Source: Paracoccus luteus (GTDB lineage: Bacteria > Pseudomonadota > Alphaproteobacteria > Rhodobacterales > Rhodobacteraceae). From it: DNA of 64,000 nucleotides. This document shows positions 46,949-57,525 of the stretch, piece by piece. Every line of letters starts with the position of its first letter. Within the stretch, counting starts at the first letter, position 1. The notes under the pieces are model-generated. The model worked only from the letters and a program-made list of their open reading frames with translations. It ran no database searches and was not told where the DNA came from. A program made the position numbers and the translations under genes. The stretch covers positions 1 to 64,000 of the forward strand of contig NZ_SDEA01000011.1 of NCBI RefSeq assembly GCF_004522155.1. The letters are read 5' to 3'.

Positions 46949-47604
46949 CGGCGCGGCCGGCCGGCGCGCGCGGGCGCGGCTGGCTGTGGGCCGAGTTCGT
47001 CGCGCTGTATGCCGGCGCGCCGCTGGCGATCGCGCTGTTTCTGAACCCGGACTGGATGTTTGCCGCGCTGTTCGGGTTCACGCTGGTCGGTCTGGGCCTG
47101 ATCTGGCTGACCGGAGAGTTCGACTGGCGCGAGCTGGTGCGCGGCTGGGGCCGGGTGCGCTGGGGGCGGACGGCCGCGTTCGCGCTGTTCGTGGGCGCGA
47201 CGGGGTTCCTGATCATGGCGGCGACCCGGCCGGGGTTCGTCCCGTACCTGTCGCCCGAACGCCTGCGGTTCCTGGCGGTGCTGTGGCTGCTTTACCCGCT
47301 GCTGTCGGCGCTGCCGCAGGAACTGATCTTTCGCGCCCTGTTCTTTCACCGCTATGCGCCCCTGCTGCCCGATCCGCGCGCGGCCCGGCTGGTCAACGCG
47401 GCCGTGTTCGCGCTGGCGCATCTGATGTACTGGTCGGTCGTGGTCGCGGTGATGACCTTTGTCGGCGGCTGGATCTTTGCCCGCGTCTATCAGCTTCGCG
47501 GCTTTGCGGCGGTGTGGATGCTGCACGCCGTCGCCGGCAACGTGCTGTTCACCGTGGGGATGGGGACGTATTTCTGGTCGGGCAACGTGGTGCGGCCGTT
47601 CTGA
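46912..47604 (+). CDS. CPBP-family intramembrane metalloprotease-like protein
   Basis: The product, 230 residues from the ATG at 46912, has about seven membrane helices. LPQELIFRALFFHRYA, FALAHLMY and MLHAVAGN are the three motifs of the CPBP (CAAX/Abi) family; the first has QE where EE is common. Family members cleave prenylated or other membrane proteins or have protective roles. A GTG start at 46945 would overlap the GH25 stop by four bases and is equally plausible. Coupling to the muramidase gene suggests a shared role. Confidence 0.8.
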   Translation: MEPLAGRPLAAVTARPAGARGRGWLWAEFVALYAGAPLAIALFLNPDWMFAALFGFTLVGLGLIWLTGEFDWRELVRGWGRVRWGRTAAFALFVGATGFLIMAATRPGFVPYLSPERLRFLAVLWLLYPLLSALPQELIFRALFFHRYAPLLPDPRAARLVNAAVFALAHLMYWSVVVAVMTFVGGWIFARVYQLRGFAAVWMLHAVAGNVLFTVGMGTYFWSGNVVRPF

Positions 47605-47724
47605 CCCGGCCGTCCGCGACCCCGCTGCCGTGACCGCGCCTTGACTTCGCGGCCGCAAATCCGTGTAAGCACGCCCGACACGCGCCGCCACCACCCGCGG
47701 CCCCGACGCCCGGAAGGACACCCG

Positions 47725-49503
47725 ATGAACGCCTATCGCAGCCATACCTGCGGCGCCCTGACCGCCACCGAGGCGGGCGCGCCCGTCCGCCTGTCGGGCT
47801 GGGTGCATCGCGTGCGCGATCATGGCGGCGTGCTGTTCATCGACCTGCGCGACCATTACGGCATCACCCAGGTGATCGCCGACGGCGACTCGCCCGCGTT
47901 TGCGGCGCTGGAGCGGCTGCGGGCGGAAACGGTCGTGCGCATCGACGGCCGCGTCAAGCTGCGCGACGCGAGCCTGGTGAACCCAAAGCTGCCGACCGGC
48001 GAGATCGAGGTCTATGCCACCGACGTTCAGGTGCTGGGCGCGTCCGACGACCTGCCGCTGCCGGTGTTCGGCGATCAGGACTATCCCGAGGAAACGCGCC
48101 TCGCCTATCGCTTCCTCGACCTGCGGCGCGAAAGCCTGCACAACAACATCATGCTGCGGTCGCGCGTGGTCAAATGGCTGCGCGACGCGATGTGGGACGC
48201 GGGGTTCACCGAGTTCCAGACGCCGATCATCACCGCGTCCAGCCCCGAAGGCGCGCGCGACTTCCTCGTGCCCTCGCGCCTGCATCCGGGCAAGTTCTAT
48301 GCGCTGCCGCAGGCGCCGCAGCAGTTCAAGCAGCTGATCATGGTCGCGGGCTTTGACCGCTATTTCCAGATCGCGCCGTGTTTCCGCGACGAAGACCCGC
48401 GGGCCGACCGCTCGCCCACGGATTTCTATCAGCTCGACATCGAGATGTCCTTCGTTGAACAGCAGGACGTGTTCGACACCGTCCAGCCGGTCATCCAGGG
48501 GCTGTTCGAGACATTTGGCGGCGGCCGCCGGGTGGACAGCGAATGGCCGCTGATCCCCTATGTCGAAAGCCTGCGCAAATACGGCACCGACAAGCCCGAC
48601 CTGCGCAACCCCATCGAGATGCAGGACGTCAGCGAACATTTCCGCGGCTCGGGCTTCGGCATCTTCGCCAAGCTGCTTGAGCAGGAGGGGACCGAGGTCC
48701 GCGCCATCCCCGCGCCGACCGGCGGGTCGCGCAAGTTCGCGGACCGCATGAATGCGTTCGCGCAGGCGCAGGGGCTGCCGGGGATGGGGTATATCTTCTG
48801 GCGCAAGGCTGACGACGGCACGACCGAGGCCGCCGGTCCCATCGCCAAGGCCCTTGGCCCCGAGAAGACCGAGGCGATCCGCGCCCAGCTGGGCCTGAAG
48901 GAAGGCGATGCGGCGTTCTTCCTCGGCGGCAAGCCCTCGGACTTCGAGGCCGTCGCGGGCCGCGCGCGGACCGAGATCGGGCGCGAGCTGGGCCTCATCG
49001 ACGAAAACCAGTTCAAGTTCGCCTGGATCGTCGATTTTCCGATGTATGAGCGGACCGACGACGGGAAAATCGACTTCAGCCACAACCCGTTTTCCATGCC
49101 GCAGGGGGGGCTGGACGCGCTGAACGGCGACCCGCTCAAGGTTCATGCCTGGCAGTATGACCTTGCCTGCAACGGGTATGAGCTGATCTCGGGCGGCATC
49201 CGCAACCACACGCCGGAAATCATGTTCAAGGCGTTCGAACTGGCCGGTTACGGCCGGGACGAGGTCGAAAAGCGTTTCGGCGGCATGGTCAAGGCGTTCC
49301 GCTATGGCGCGCCGCCGCACGGCGGTTGCGCCGCGGGCATCGACCGCATCGTGATGCTGCTGGCCGACGAGAGCAACATCCGCGAGGTCATCATGTTCCC
49401 GATGAACCAGCGCGCCGAGGATCTGATGATGGGCGCGCCCAGCGAACCGACGAACGAACAGCTGCGCGACCTGCGCCTGCGGGTGCTGCCCAGGGACGCC
49501 TGA
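47725..49503 (+). CDS. aspS: aspartyl-tRNA synthetase
   Basis: The 592-residue class II synthetase charges tRNA-Asp. It has the N-terminal OB-fold ([19 protein letters not shown]), the [19 protein letters not shown] block of motif 2 region, [24 protein letters not shown], the bacterial GAD insertion (about 290-420) and motif 3 in [19 protein letters not shown]. The ATG at 47725 has CGGAAGGA before it. The bacterial type in this group may also charge tRNA-Asn; that is family knowledge, not seen here. Confidence 0.97.
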   Translation: MNAYRSHTCGALTATEAGAPVRLSGWVHRVRDHGGVLFIDLRDHYGITQVIADGDSPAFAALERLRAETVVRIDGRVKLRDASLVNPKLPTGEIEVYATDVQVLGASDDLPLPVFGDQDYPEETRLAYRFLDLRRESLHNNIMLRSRVVKWLRDAMWDAGFTEFQTPIITASSPEGARDFLVPSRLHPGKFYALPQAPQQFKQLIMVAGFDRYFQIAPCFRDEDPRADRSPTDFYQLDIEMSFVEQQDVFDTVQPVIQGLFETFGGGRRVDSEWPLIPYVESLRKYGTDKPDLRNPIEMQDVSEHFRGSGFGIFAKLLEQEGTEVRAIPAPTGGSRKFADRMNAFAQAQGLPGMGYIFWRKADDGTTEAAGPIAKALGPEKTEAIRAQLGLKEGDAAFFLGGKPSDFEAVAGRARTEIGRELGLIDENQFKFAWIVDFPMYERTDDGKIDFSHNPFSMPQGGLDALNGDPLKVHAWQYDLACNGYELISGGIRNHTPEIMFKAFELAGYGRDEVEKRFGGMVKAFRYGAPPHGGCAAGIDRIVMLLADESNIREVIMFPMNQRAEDLMMGAPSEPTNEQLRDLRLRVLPRDA

Positions 49504-49654
49504 CCGCGACGCCTGACGCGGGGCTTTGCCGGGCGGCGGGCGCCCCCGGCCGCTCGCGCCCATGTCAGCAAAGCGTGAGGTGCCCTGCCGCGCCGGGCGT
49601 GGCATAGACGGACCGTGCGGGGCGCGATCCCGCGCGGCGACAAGGGGCCGACCC

Positions 49655-51022
49655 GTGCCACAGACGACCGATTTCGCCGACGTTCTTGCCATCCGTCTGG
49701 GCTTTGGCCTTGGACCGGACCCGGCCGCCGCGGATGCGGCCGCGATGCTGGCGTCGGTCGATGCGGCCCGCGCGGGTGACGGCTGGACCGTCCCGCGCGC
49801 GGGCGAGGCGCATCGCCAGTTCGCCAAGTCGCGGCGCGACCGCGACGCGGGCACCATCTCGGCCGACGAATACAAGCGCATCTCGCACGAGCTGACGGCG
49901 CTGAACCGGGGCGTGCTGCGCCGCCGGATCGCGCGCGCGGTGGGTGCTCCGGCGGGATTCGGCGAACGGCTGGTCCAGTTCTGGACCGACCATTTCACCA
50001 CCGTCGCCCCGAACCTGCCCCAGCAGATGATGGCCGCCGCCTTCGTGGACGAGGCGATCCGCCCGAACCTGAACGGCCGTTTTGCCGACCTGCTGTTCGC
50101 GGCCGACACCCATACGATGATGCTGGTCTATCTCAACCAGGTGAACAGCTTCGGTCCCGGTTCGGTCTTCGTACGCAAGCGGCCCGAAAAACGGCTGGGC
50201 CTGAACGAGAACCTGGCCCGCGAGGCGATCGAGCTGCACAGCCTGGGCGTCGGCGCCGCCTATACACAGGCCGACGTGCGCGAACTGGCCGAGCTTCTGA
50301 CCGGCCTCAGCGCCGACAACCGCAAGGGCACGCGCTATATCGCGCAGGCGGCGGAGCCGGGCGCGGACGTGGTGCTGGGGGAAAGCTATGGCGGGCCGGG
50401 CACGTCCGGGATGGACGAGATCCGGCGCGCCATGACCGACCTTGCCGGCCACCCCGCGACGGCCGCGCATCTGTCGCGCAAGCTGGCGGTGCATTTTGTG
50501 GCCGACGACCCGCCCGACGCGCTGGTGGCCGACCTGACCGATGCGTGGCGGGGCAGCGGCGGCGATCTGGCGACGGTCTATGGCGTGCTGGTCCGACATC
50601 CCGCGCTGATGGCCGGATTCCGGCACAAGGCGCGCCAGCCCTTCGACTTCATCGCCGCATCCCTGCGGGCGCTGGGACTGGGCGAGGCGGGGGTGATGGC
50701 GCTGGACAGCCAGCGCGTCCAGCAGGCGCTGGCCTATCCGCTGACGCTGATGGGCCAGCCCTGGAACCGCGCGCGCGGCCCCGACGGCTGGCCCGACCGG
50801 GCCGAGGACTGGATCACGCCGCAGATGCTGTCGGCGCGCATCGGCTGGTCGCTGCGCCAGCCCGCGCGGCTGGTCGATCCGCTGCCCGACCCGCGCGCGT
50901 TCCTTGCGACGGCGCTGGGCAGCACCGCGTCCGAGCCGCTGGCCCGGGCGGTGCCGCGCGCCGAATCCGCGCGCGAGGGGGTGGCGATCGTGCTGGCCTC
51001 CTCGGACTTCAACCGCCGCTGA
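49655..51022 (+). CDS. DUF1800 family protein
   Basis: The 455-residue protein starts with GTG at 49655 (AAGGGG upstream). The blocks RLGFGLGP, LVQFWTDHFTTV, NENLAREAIELHSLGVGAAYTQADVRELA and SRKLAVHFV are the DUF1800 signature. The role is unknown. In many genomes a DUF1800 gene is directly followed by a DUF1501 gene, as here six bases on, so the two probably form one functional unit, likely exported-partner handling. No signal peptide is visible in this one. Confidence 0.9.
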   Translation: MPQTTDFADVLAIRLGFGLGPDPAAADAAAMLASVDAARAGDGWTVPRAGEAHRQFAKSRRDRDAGTISADEYKRISHELTALNRGVLRRRIARAVGAPAGFGERLVQFWTDHFTTVAPNLPQQMMAAAFVDEAIRPNLNGRFADLLFAADTHTMMLVYLNQVNSFGPGSVFVRKRPEKRLGLNENLAREAIELHSLGVGAAYTQADVRELAELLTGLSADNRKGTRYIAQAAEPGADVVLGESYGGPGTSGMDEIRRAMTDLAGHPATAAHLSRKLAVHFVADDPPDALVADLTDAWRGSGGDLATVYGVLVRHPALMAGFRHKARQPFDFIAASLRALGLGEAGVMALDSQRVQQALAYPLTLMGQPWNRARGPDGWPDRAEDWITPQMLSARIGWSLRQPARLVDPLPDPRAFLATALGSTASEPLARAVPRAESAREGVAIVLASSDFNRR

Positions 51023-51028
51023 GGGGGC

Positions 51029-52207
51029 ATGATGCACACACGCCGTTTCCTGCTGAAATCCGCGCTGATGGCGGCCTGTTCGGCGGCAGCCCACCCGTTG
51101 CTGTCCACCATGACCTTTGCCGCCGCGCCCGGCGACAACCGGCTGGTGGTGATCGTGCTGCGCGGCGCGATGGACGGGCTGGACGCGGTGCAGCCATACG
51201 GCGACCGGGCCTTGCGCGGCCTGCGGCGCGGCATTTCGCTGGGGCCGCAGGGCGGGGCGCTGGACCTGGACGGGTTCTATGCGCTGCACCCGGCGCTCGC
51301 CCCCTTGATGCCGCTGTGGCAGGCGGGCGAGCTGGGTTTCGCGCAGGCCGTCGCCACCCCTTACCGCGACAAGCGCAGCCATTTCGACGGCCAGGATGTG
51401 CTTGAGGCCGGGACCGGCAACGACCTGCCCATCGACGCGCAAAAGGGCGGCTGGCTGAACCGGCTGCTGCAGCAGATGCCCGGCGCCAGCGCCGAAACCG
51501 CCTATTCCGTCGGCACCGAGGAGATGCTGATCCTGTCCGGCCCCGCCCACGCGCTCAGCTGGGCACCGGACGCGCGGCTGTCGCTTTCGGCGCAGGCGCA
51601 GCTGCTGCTGACCGAGGTCTATCACGACGACCCGCTGTTCCGGCAGGCCGCCGCCGACGCGGCCGAGATCGGATCGGCCAGCATGGCGCCGGTGGGCGAG
51701 GGCGGCCCGAAAGGCGACGCCGTCAAGCTGGCGCGGTTTGCCGCAGACCGGCTGAACGGGGCGACGCGCATCGCCTCGTTCTCGCTGTCGGGCTGGGACA
51801 GCCACGCCCGTCAGCCGCAGGTCATCACCCGGTCGCTGGGCGCGCTGTCGGACGCGATCCTGACGCTGCGCGCCGCGCTCGGCGCGAACTGGGGGCGCAC
51901 CACCGTGCTGGCGATGACCGAATTCGGCCGCACCGTGCGCGAGAACGGGTCGGGCGGCACCGACCACGGCACCGGCGGCGCGCTGGTCATGGCGGGGGGC
52001 GCGGTGCGCGGCGGCCGGGTCTATGGCGACTGGCCGGGTCTGGGGGAGGGGATGCTGTATCAGGACCGCGACCTGCTGCCGACCCGCGACGTGCGCGCCT
52101 ATGCCGGCTGGGCGATGCGCGGGTTGTTCGGGCTGGACGCGGGGCTGGTCGAACGCAGCGTCTTTCCGGGGCTGGATCTTGGGGCCGACCCGCGCTTTCT
52201 GCTGTGA
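51029..52207 (+). CDS. DUF1501 family Tat-exported protein
   Basis: The 392-residue product begins with HTRRFLLKSALMAACSAAA, a twin-arginine-like signal. VVIVLRGAMDGLDAVQP, WDSHARQP and MTEFGRTVRENGSGGTDHGTGGALV are the DUF1501 hallmarks, related to the alkaline phosphatase/sulfatase fold. Its function is unknown. It is paired with the DUF1800 gene six bases upstream. A start at 51032 is also possible. Confidence 0.9.
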   Translation: MMHTRRFLLKSALMAACSAAAHPLLSTMTFAAAPGDNRLVVIVLRGAMDGLDAVQPYGDRALRGLRRGISLGPQGGALDLDGFYALHPALAPLMPLWQAGELGFAQAVATPYRDKRSHFDGQDVLEAGTGNDLPIDAQKGGWLNRLLQQMPGASAETAYSVGTEEMLILSGPAHALSWAPDARLSLSAQAQLLLTEVYHDDPLFRQAAADAAEIGSASMAPVGEGGPKGDAVKLARFAADRLNGATRIASFSLSGWDSHARQPQVITRSLGALSDAILTLRAALGANWGRTTVLAMTEFGRTVRENGSGGTDHGTGGALVMAGGAVRGGRVYGDWPGLGEGMLYQDRDLLPTRDVRAYAGWAMRGLFGLDAGLVERSVFPGLDLGADPRFLL

Positions 52208-52279
52208 CGGCGCCATTCTGGACAGGGGGGCCGCGCATCGCTATCTCTGCGCGGCAGCATTTCCCCGCAGGACACCCCA

Positions 52280-54940
52280 ATGGCCAGCCTGAACGACATC
52301 CGCGCGACATTCCTGGATTTCTATGAACGGAACGGGCACGCCCGCGTCGACAGCTCGCCGCTGGTGCCGAGGAACGATCCGACGCTGATGTTCGCCAACT
52401 CGGGCATGGTGCAGTTCAAGAACCTGTTCACCGGGCTGGAAAAGCGCGACTATACCCGCGCGACCACGGCGCAGAAATGCGTGCGCGCGGGCGGCAAGCA
52501 CAACGACCTGGACAACGTCGGCTATACCGCGCGCCACCACACGTTCTTTGAAATGCTGGGCAACTTCAGCTTTGGCGATTACTTCAAGGAACAGGCGATC
52601 CCCTATGCGTGGGAGCTGCTGACCAAGGATTTCGCCATCCCCAAGGACCGGCTGCTGGTCACCGTCTATCACACCGACGACGAGGCCGCGGAGATCTGGA
52701 AAAAGGTCGCGGGGCTGACCGACGACCGCATCATCCGCATCCCGACCGACGACAACTTCTGGCGCATGGGCCCGACCGGGCCGTGCGGCCCCTGCACGGA
52801 AATCTTCTTCGACCACGGCCCGTCGATCCCCGGCGGCCCGCCCGGCAGCCCGGACGAGGACGGCGACCGCTTCATCGAGATCTGGAACCTCGTCTTCATG
52901 CAGTTCGAGCAGTTCGAGGACGGCAGCATGAAGCCGCTGCCGAACCCGTCCATCGACACCGGCATGGGGCTGGAACGGATCGGCGCGCTGTTGCAGGGCA
53001 AGCACGACAACTATGACACCGACCTGATGCGGGCGCTGATCGAGGCCTCGGCCCATGCGACCAGCAGCGATCCCGACGGGCCGGGCAAGGTGCATCACCG
53101 GGTCATCGCGGACCATCTGCGGTCCACCAGCTTCCTGATCGCGGACGGGGTGATGCCGTCGAACGAGGGGCGCGGCTATGTGCTGCGCCGGATCATGCGC
53201 CGCGCCATGCGCCACGCGCACATGCTGGGCGCGCAAGACCCGGTCATGCACCGGCTGGTGCCCGCGCTGGTGCGCCAGATGGGCGCGGCCTATCCCGAGC
53301 TGGTGCGCGGCCAGGCCATGATCGAGGAAACCCTGCGCGGCGAGGAAGCGCGCTTCCGCCAGACGCTGGACCGCGGCCTGCGCCTGCTGGGGGATGAGCT
53401 TGGCCGCCTGCCCGAGGGCGCCGACCTGCCCGGCGAGACGGCGTTCAAGCTGTATGACACCTATGGCTTTCCGCTGGACCTGACGCAGGACGCGCTGCGC
53501 GAGCAGGGGCGCGGCGTCGAGGTCGCGGGCTTTGACGCCGCGATGGCGGAACAAAAGGCCAAGGCCCGCGCCGCCTGGGCCGGGACGGGCGAAACCAAGG
53601 ACGCCGCGATCTGGTTCGAGATGGCCGACCGCTTCGGCGCGACCGAGTTCCTGGGCTATGACACCGAAACCGCCGAGGGCGCGATCCTGTCGCTGGTGAT
53701 CGACGGGACCGAGGCCGAGACCGCGGCCGAGGGCCAGCAGGTCCAGATCGTCGTGAACCAGTCGCCGTTCTATGCCGAAAGCGGCGGGCAGGTGGGCGAC
53801 ACCGGGCTGATCAAGACCGAAACCGGGGCCGCGCGCGTCACCGACACGCGCAAATCCGGCAGCCTGTTCATCCACGTGGCCGAGGTGACGCTGGGCCAGA
53901 TCACGCGCGGGCAGGGGGCCACGCTGTCGGTGGACAGCGACCGCCGCGGCAAGGTCCGGGCCAACCATTCCGCGACGCATCTGCTGAACGAGGCGCTGCG
54001 CGCCGCGCTGGGCGAGCATGTCGCGCAGAAAGGCAGCCTGAACGCCGACGACCGGCTGCGCTTCGACTTCAGCCACGGCAAGGCGCTGTCGGCCGACGAG
54101 CTTTCGCAGATCGAAGCCGAGGTGAACGCCATCATCCGCCAGAACACGCCGGTCGAAACCCGCGTGATGGCCCCGGACGACGCCCGCGCACTGGGCGCGC
54201 AGGCGCTGTTCGGCGAGAAATACGGCGACGAGGTGCGCGTCGTGTCGATGGGCCGCAAGCCGGGCGCGGGCAAGGGGTCGAACAACGACACTTATTCCAT
54301 TGAACTCTGCGGCGGCACCCACGTCGCCCGCACCGGCGACATCGGGGCGTTCGTGCTGCTGGGCGACAGCGCGTCGGCGGCGGGCATCCGCCGGATCGAG
54401 GCGCTGACCGGCCCCGCCGCGCTGGCCCATCTGCGCGCCGCTGAGGGGCAACTGACCGAGATCGCCGTTCTTCTCAAGGCGCAGGCGGGCGACGTGGTGG
54501 ACCGGGTGCGGGCGCTGGCGGACGAACGCAAGGCGCTGGCCAACGAGGTCGCGCAGCTGCGCCGCCAGCTGGCGATGGGCGGCGGCGGGACCGAGGCCGG
54601 GCCAAGGGAAATCGGCGGGCTGCAGCTGATTGCCCGCACCGTCAGCGGGGTTTCCGGCAAGGAACTGGGGGCGCTTGCCGACCAGATGCGCGGCGGGCTG
54701 ACCCGCGGCGCGGTGGTCGTCATGGCCGAGGACAACGGCAAGGCCACCGTCGCCGCCACCGTCACGCCCGATCTGGCCGACCGCCTCAGCGCCGTCGCGC
54801 TGGTGCAGGCCGCCGTGGCCGCGCTGGGCGGCAAGGGCGGCGGCGGGCGGCCGGACCGCGCGCAGGGCGGCGCGCCCTCGCTGGACGCCGCCGCCGCCGC
54901 CATCGCCGCTGTCGAACAGCTTGTAAGGGACGCCGCATGA
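52280..54940 (+). CDS. alaS: alanyl-tRNA synthetase
   Basis: The 886-residue class II enzyme charges tRNA-Ala. The catalytic domain ([37 protein letters not shown]) is followed by the recognition helices, the editing domain with [13 protein letters not shown] and the zinc-type ELCGGTHV motif that removes Ser or Gly from mischarged tRNA, and the C-Ala dimerisation domain ([18 protein letters not shown]). Length is normal. It overlaps the DUF1330 gene by four bases. Confidence 0.97.
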   Translation: MASLNDIRATFLDFYERNGHARVDSSPLVPRNDPTLMFANSGMVQFKNLFTGLEKRDYTRATTAQKCVRAGGKHNDLDNVGYTARHHTFFEMLGNFSFGDYFKEQAIPYAWELLTKDFAIPKDRLLVTVYHTDDEAAEIWKKVAGLTDDRIIRIPTDDNFWRMGPTGPCGPCTEIFFDHGPSIPGGPPGSPDEDGDRFIEIWNLVFMQFEQFEDGSMKPLPNPSIDTGMGLERIGALLQGKHDNYDTDLMRALIEASAHATSSDPDGPGKVHHRVIADHLRSTSFLIADGVMPSNEGRGYVLRRIMRRAMRHAHMLGAQDPVMHRLVPALVRQMGAAYPELVRGQAMIEETLRGEEARFRQTLDRGLRLLGDELGRLPEGADLPGETAFKLYDTYGFPLDLTQDALREQGRGVEVAGFDAAMAEQKAKARAAWAGTGETKDAAIWFEMADRFGATEFLGYDTETAEGAILSLVIDGTEAETAAEGQQVQIVVNQSPFYAESGGQVGDTGLIKTETGAARVTDTRKSGSLFIHVAEVTLGQITRGQGATLSVDSDRRGKVRANHSATHLLNEALRAALGEHVAQKGSLNADDRLRFDFSHGKALSADELSQIEAEVNAIIRQNTPVETRVMAPDDARALGAQALFGEKYGDEVRVVSMGRKPGAGKGSNNDTYSIELCGGTHVARTGDIGAFVLLGDSASAAGIRRIEALTGPAALAHLRAAEGQLTEIAVLLKAQAGDVVDRVRALADERKALANEVAQLRRQLAMGGGGTEAGPREIGGLQLIARTVSGVSGKELGALADQMRGGLTRGAVVVMAEDNGKATVAATVTPDLADRLSAVALVQAAVAALGGKGGGGRPDRAQGGAPSLDAAAAAIAAVEQLVRDAA

Positions 54941-55236
54941 CCGCGCTGTGGATTGCCCATGTGACCGTGACCGACCCGGACCGCTATGCCCGCTATGCGG
55001 CGCTGGCGACCGGGGCCATCGCCGCGCATGGCGGCCAGTTCCTTGTCCGCTCGGGGGCGTATGTCCAGCTTGAGGGCAGCGACCGCGCCCGCAACGTCGT
55101 GGCGCGCTTTCCCAGCCTGCAGGCTGCCGAGGCGTGCTATCGCTCGGCGGAATACCAGGCGGCGCTGGACCACGCCCGGGGCGCTGCCGAACGCGACCTT
55201 GTGATCGTCGAAGAGAACGGCGACGGCACGAAATGA
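54937..55236 (+). CDS. DUF1330 family protein
   Basis: A 99-residue cytoplasmic protein with [34 protein letters not shown] and [22 protein letters not shown], the pattern of DUF1330, a small dimeric alpha+beta barrel related to YciI/ABM folds. Function is unknown. Its ATG lies in the alaS stop (ATGA), so it is translated with alaS. Confidence 0.9.
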   Translation: MTALWIAHVTVTDPDRYARYAALATGAIAAHGGQFLVRSGAYVQLEGSDRARNVVARFPSLQAAEACYRSAEYQAALDHARGAAERDLVIVEENGDGTK

Positions 55237-55296
55237 CGTGATCGGTCAAGCTTTGCCTGCTAGCCTGCGCGCAAAGCACAAGAAAAGGGACGGGGC

Positions 55297-56091
55297 ATGT
55301 GTCGCTGGGCGGCCTATATCGGCAGGCCGATCTATCTTGAGGACATCGTCAGCCGGCCCGGCCATTCGCTGATCCGGCAAAGCCACGGCGCCACGCGCTG
55401 CCACACGGCGGTCAACGCGGACGGGTTCGGCATCGCCTGGTATGGCGACCGCGACGAACCCGGCCTTTACCGCGACGTGATGCCCGCGTGGTCCGACCCG
55501 AACCTGCGCAGCCTGACCGCGACGGTGAAATCGCATCTGTTCATGGCGCATGTCCGCGCCTCGACCGGGACCGCGACCAGCCGCAACAACTGCCATCCCT
55601 TTGCCGTCGGGCGCTGGTCGTTCATGCACAACGGCCAGTTCGGCGGCTATGACGGCTGGCGCCGCTCGGCCGAGGTGCTGATCCCGGACGAGATGTATCC
55701 GCACCGCAAGGGCGCGACCGACAGCGAGGCGCTGTTCCTTGCGGCGCTGGGCGACGGGCTGGACGCCGACCCCGCGGGCGCGCTGGCCCGCGCCACGGCC
55801 CGGTTCCAGGCGCTGGCGCTGGCGCGCGGGGCGGCCCCGCATGTGCGGCTGACCTGCGCGTTCTCGGACGGGCGCAGGCTATACGCGGCGCGCTATGCCT
55901 CGGACGACCAGGCGCCGTCGCTGTATCACCGCTGGTCCGACAGCCGTCACGGCTGCGCCGTCGTGTCCGAACCGCTCGAGGTCGAGCAGTCCGACTGGAT
56001 CGAGGTGCCGCAGGGGTCGTTCTGCGTCTTCGACGGGGCCGAGGTGACGATCACGCCCTTTGCCCCCGCCGAACTGCGCGCGGCCGCCTGA
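55297..56091 (+). CDS. class II glutamine amidotransferase (YafJ-like)
   Basis: The 264-residue protein starts MCRWAAYIGRP, so Cys 2 becomes the N-terminal nucleophile of an Ntn-type glutaminase. NADGFGIAWYGD, AHVRASTGTATSRNNCHPF and SFMHNGQFGGYD are the glutamine-binding blocks of the YafJ/EgtC-like group. No synthase domain is fused, so the ammonia acceptor is unknown. No ergothioneine genes are adjacent. Confidence 0.9.
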   Translation: MCRWAAYIGRPIYLEDIVSRPGHSLIRQSHGATRCHTAVNADGFGIAWYGDRDEPGLYRDVMPAWSDPNLRSLTATVKSHLFMAHVRASTGTATSRNNCHPFAVGRWSFMHNGQFGGYDGWRRSAEVLIPDEMYPHRKGATDSEALFLAALGDGLDADPAGALARATARFQALALARGAAPHVRLTCAFSDGRRLYAARYASDDQAPSLYHRWSDSRHGCAVVSEPLEVEQSDWIEVPQGSFCVFDGAEVTITPFAPAELRAAA

Positions 56092-56124
56092 CGGCAGACA
56101 GCCCGATCCTGCGCCCGCTGTCCG

Positions 56125-56214
56125 GGCTTCTTCTTGGCGCAAATACTCCGGGCTGCCGGGCGCACCCGTGGACCGTTTCAGCGAGGCAGGGGCCGGCAGG
56201 CCCAAAGGCTGGCC
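56125..56214 (-). repeat. dispersed intergenic repeat, copy 2 (inverted)
   Basis: Read on the minus strand this block gives GGCCAGCC...GGGCCTGCCGGCCCC...GCCTCGCTGAAA...CGGCAGCCCGGAGTATTTG, then CGCCAAGAAGAAGCC. It aligns throughout with copy 1 at 44373-44475 but has lost one side of the central hairpin. It lies just past the amidotransferase stop. Confidence 0.75.
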
Positions 56215-56307
56215 GCCGTCTTGCCCGCCACACCATGCCCGCGGCCGCGCCACGCCGCTTGTCCCACAAGCCGCGCTGTGCGACAGCCCGCCGCAAAGGA
56301 ACCTGCG

Positions 56308-57525
56308 ATGACCCCAATCCCCGCCGACCCGCCCGCCGATCTTCCCGTCGTCCGGCTGCGCCCTAAGGCGAACGCCCGCGCCGTCCGCCACGGGTTCCCG
56401 TGGGTCTATGCCGATGAGCTGGTGATGGACCGCCGCACCGGCGCGCTGCCGCCCGGCAGCTTTGCCCGGCTCGAGGATGCCGAGCGCGGGTCGCTTGGCG
56501 TCGTCACCGTCAATCCGAAATCCCGCATCGTCGCGCGGGTGATGGACGCGGACCCGGCCGCCCTGATCGACCGCGACTGGCTGGCGGCGCGCCTGCGGCG
56601 GGCGCTGGCGCTGCGCGAGCGGCTGTTCGACGCCCCGTTCTATCGGCTGATCCATGCCGAGGCCGACGGGTTGCCGGGCGTCATCATCGACCGTTTCGGC
56701 GATGCCGCGGTGATCCAGCCGAACGCCGCCTGGGCCGACCGGATGGCGGGTGATCTGGCCGCCGCGCTGGCGGATGCGACGGGCGTTGCGACCATCATCC
56801 TGAACGGCAGCGGCCGCGCGCGCGGCCTCGAGGGGCTGGACGACCGGACCGAGGTGCTGGCGGGCGGCCTGTCCGCGCCGGTGCCGGTGCCGATGAACGG
56901 CGCGATCTATATGGCGGACCTGCTGGGCGGGCAGAAGACCGGGCTGTTCTTCGACCAGCGGCTGAACCACGCCTTTGCCCAGCGGCTGGCGGCAGGCGCG
57001 CGGGTGCTGGACGTCTTCAGCCATGTCGGCGGCTTCGGGCTTGCGGCGCTGGCGGCCGGGGCGGCGCAGGCGACCTGCGTGGACGCCTCGGGCGCGGCGC
57101 TGGCGCTGACGCAGGCGGGGGCGCAGGCGATGGGCGCGGCGGACCGGCTGGCCACCCGCCAGGGCGACGCCTTTGCCCAGATGGAGGCGCTGGCGGCCGA
57201 AGGCGCGCAGTTCGACGTGGTGATCTGCGACCCGCCCGCCTTTGCGCCCGCCAAGCCCGCGCTGGACGCGGGGCTGCGCGCCTATGAACGCGTGGCCCGG
57301 CTGGCCGCGCCGCTGGTCGCGCCCGGCGGCTATCTGGGGCTGTGTTCGTGCAGCCACGCGGCCGATCTGTCGGCGTTCCGCAACGCCAGCGCCCGCGGCA
57401 TCGGGCGGGGGGGTCGGCGGATGCAGCTGATCCACACCGGATTTGCCGGTCCCGACCACCCGATGCTGCCGCAACTGGCCGAAAGCGGATACCTCAAGGC
57501 GCTGTTCTTCCGGCTGGACGGATGA
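56308..57525 (+). CDS. class I SAM-dependent rRNA methyltransferase (RlmI/RlmK-like)
   Basis: The 405-residue product has an N-terminal PUA-type RNA-binding region (VRLRPKANARAVRHGFPWVYADEL) and a methyltransferase domain with VLDVFSHVGGFGLAAL (motif I), VVICDPPAFAP (motif IV) and LGLCSCSHAA. This is the layout of 23S rRNA m5C methyltransferase RlmI and its relatives. The modified base is not certain from sequence. The ATG at 56308 has AAAGGA in front. It overlaps the PIN gene by four bases. Confidence 0.9.
   Translation: MTPIPADPPADLPVVRLRPKANARAVRHGFPWVYADELVMDRRTGALPPGSFARLEDAERGSLGVVTVNPKSRIVARVMDADPAALIDRDWLAARLRRALALRERLFDAPFYRLIHAEADGLPGVIIDRFGDAAVIQPNAAWADRMAGDLAAALADATGVATIILNGSGRARGLEGLDDRTEVLAGGLSAPVPVPMNGAIYMADLLGGQKTGLFFDQRLNHAFAQRLAAGARVLDVFSHVGGFGLAALAAGAAQATCVDASGAALALTQAGAQAMGAADRLATRQGDAFAQMEALAAEGAQFDVVICDPPAFAPAKPALDAGLRAYERVARLAAPLVAPGGYLGLCSCSHAADLSAFRNASARGIGRGGRRMQLIHTGFAGPDHPMLPQLAESGYLKALFFRLDG

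Noticed and set aside
46807-50109. 1100-codon minus-strand frame across aspS
   Set aside because: Antisense shadow of aspS and neighbours with no recognisable motif.
52241-55279. 1012-codon minus-strand frame opposite alaS
   Set aside because: Shadow frame; AlaS motifs on the plus strand are complete.
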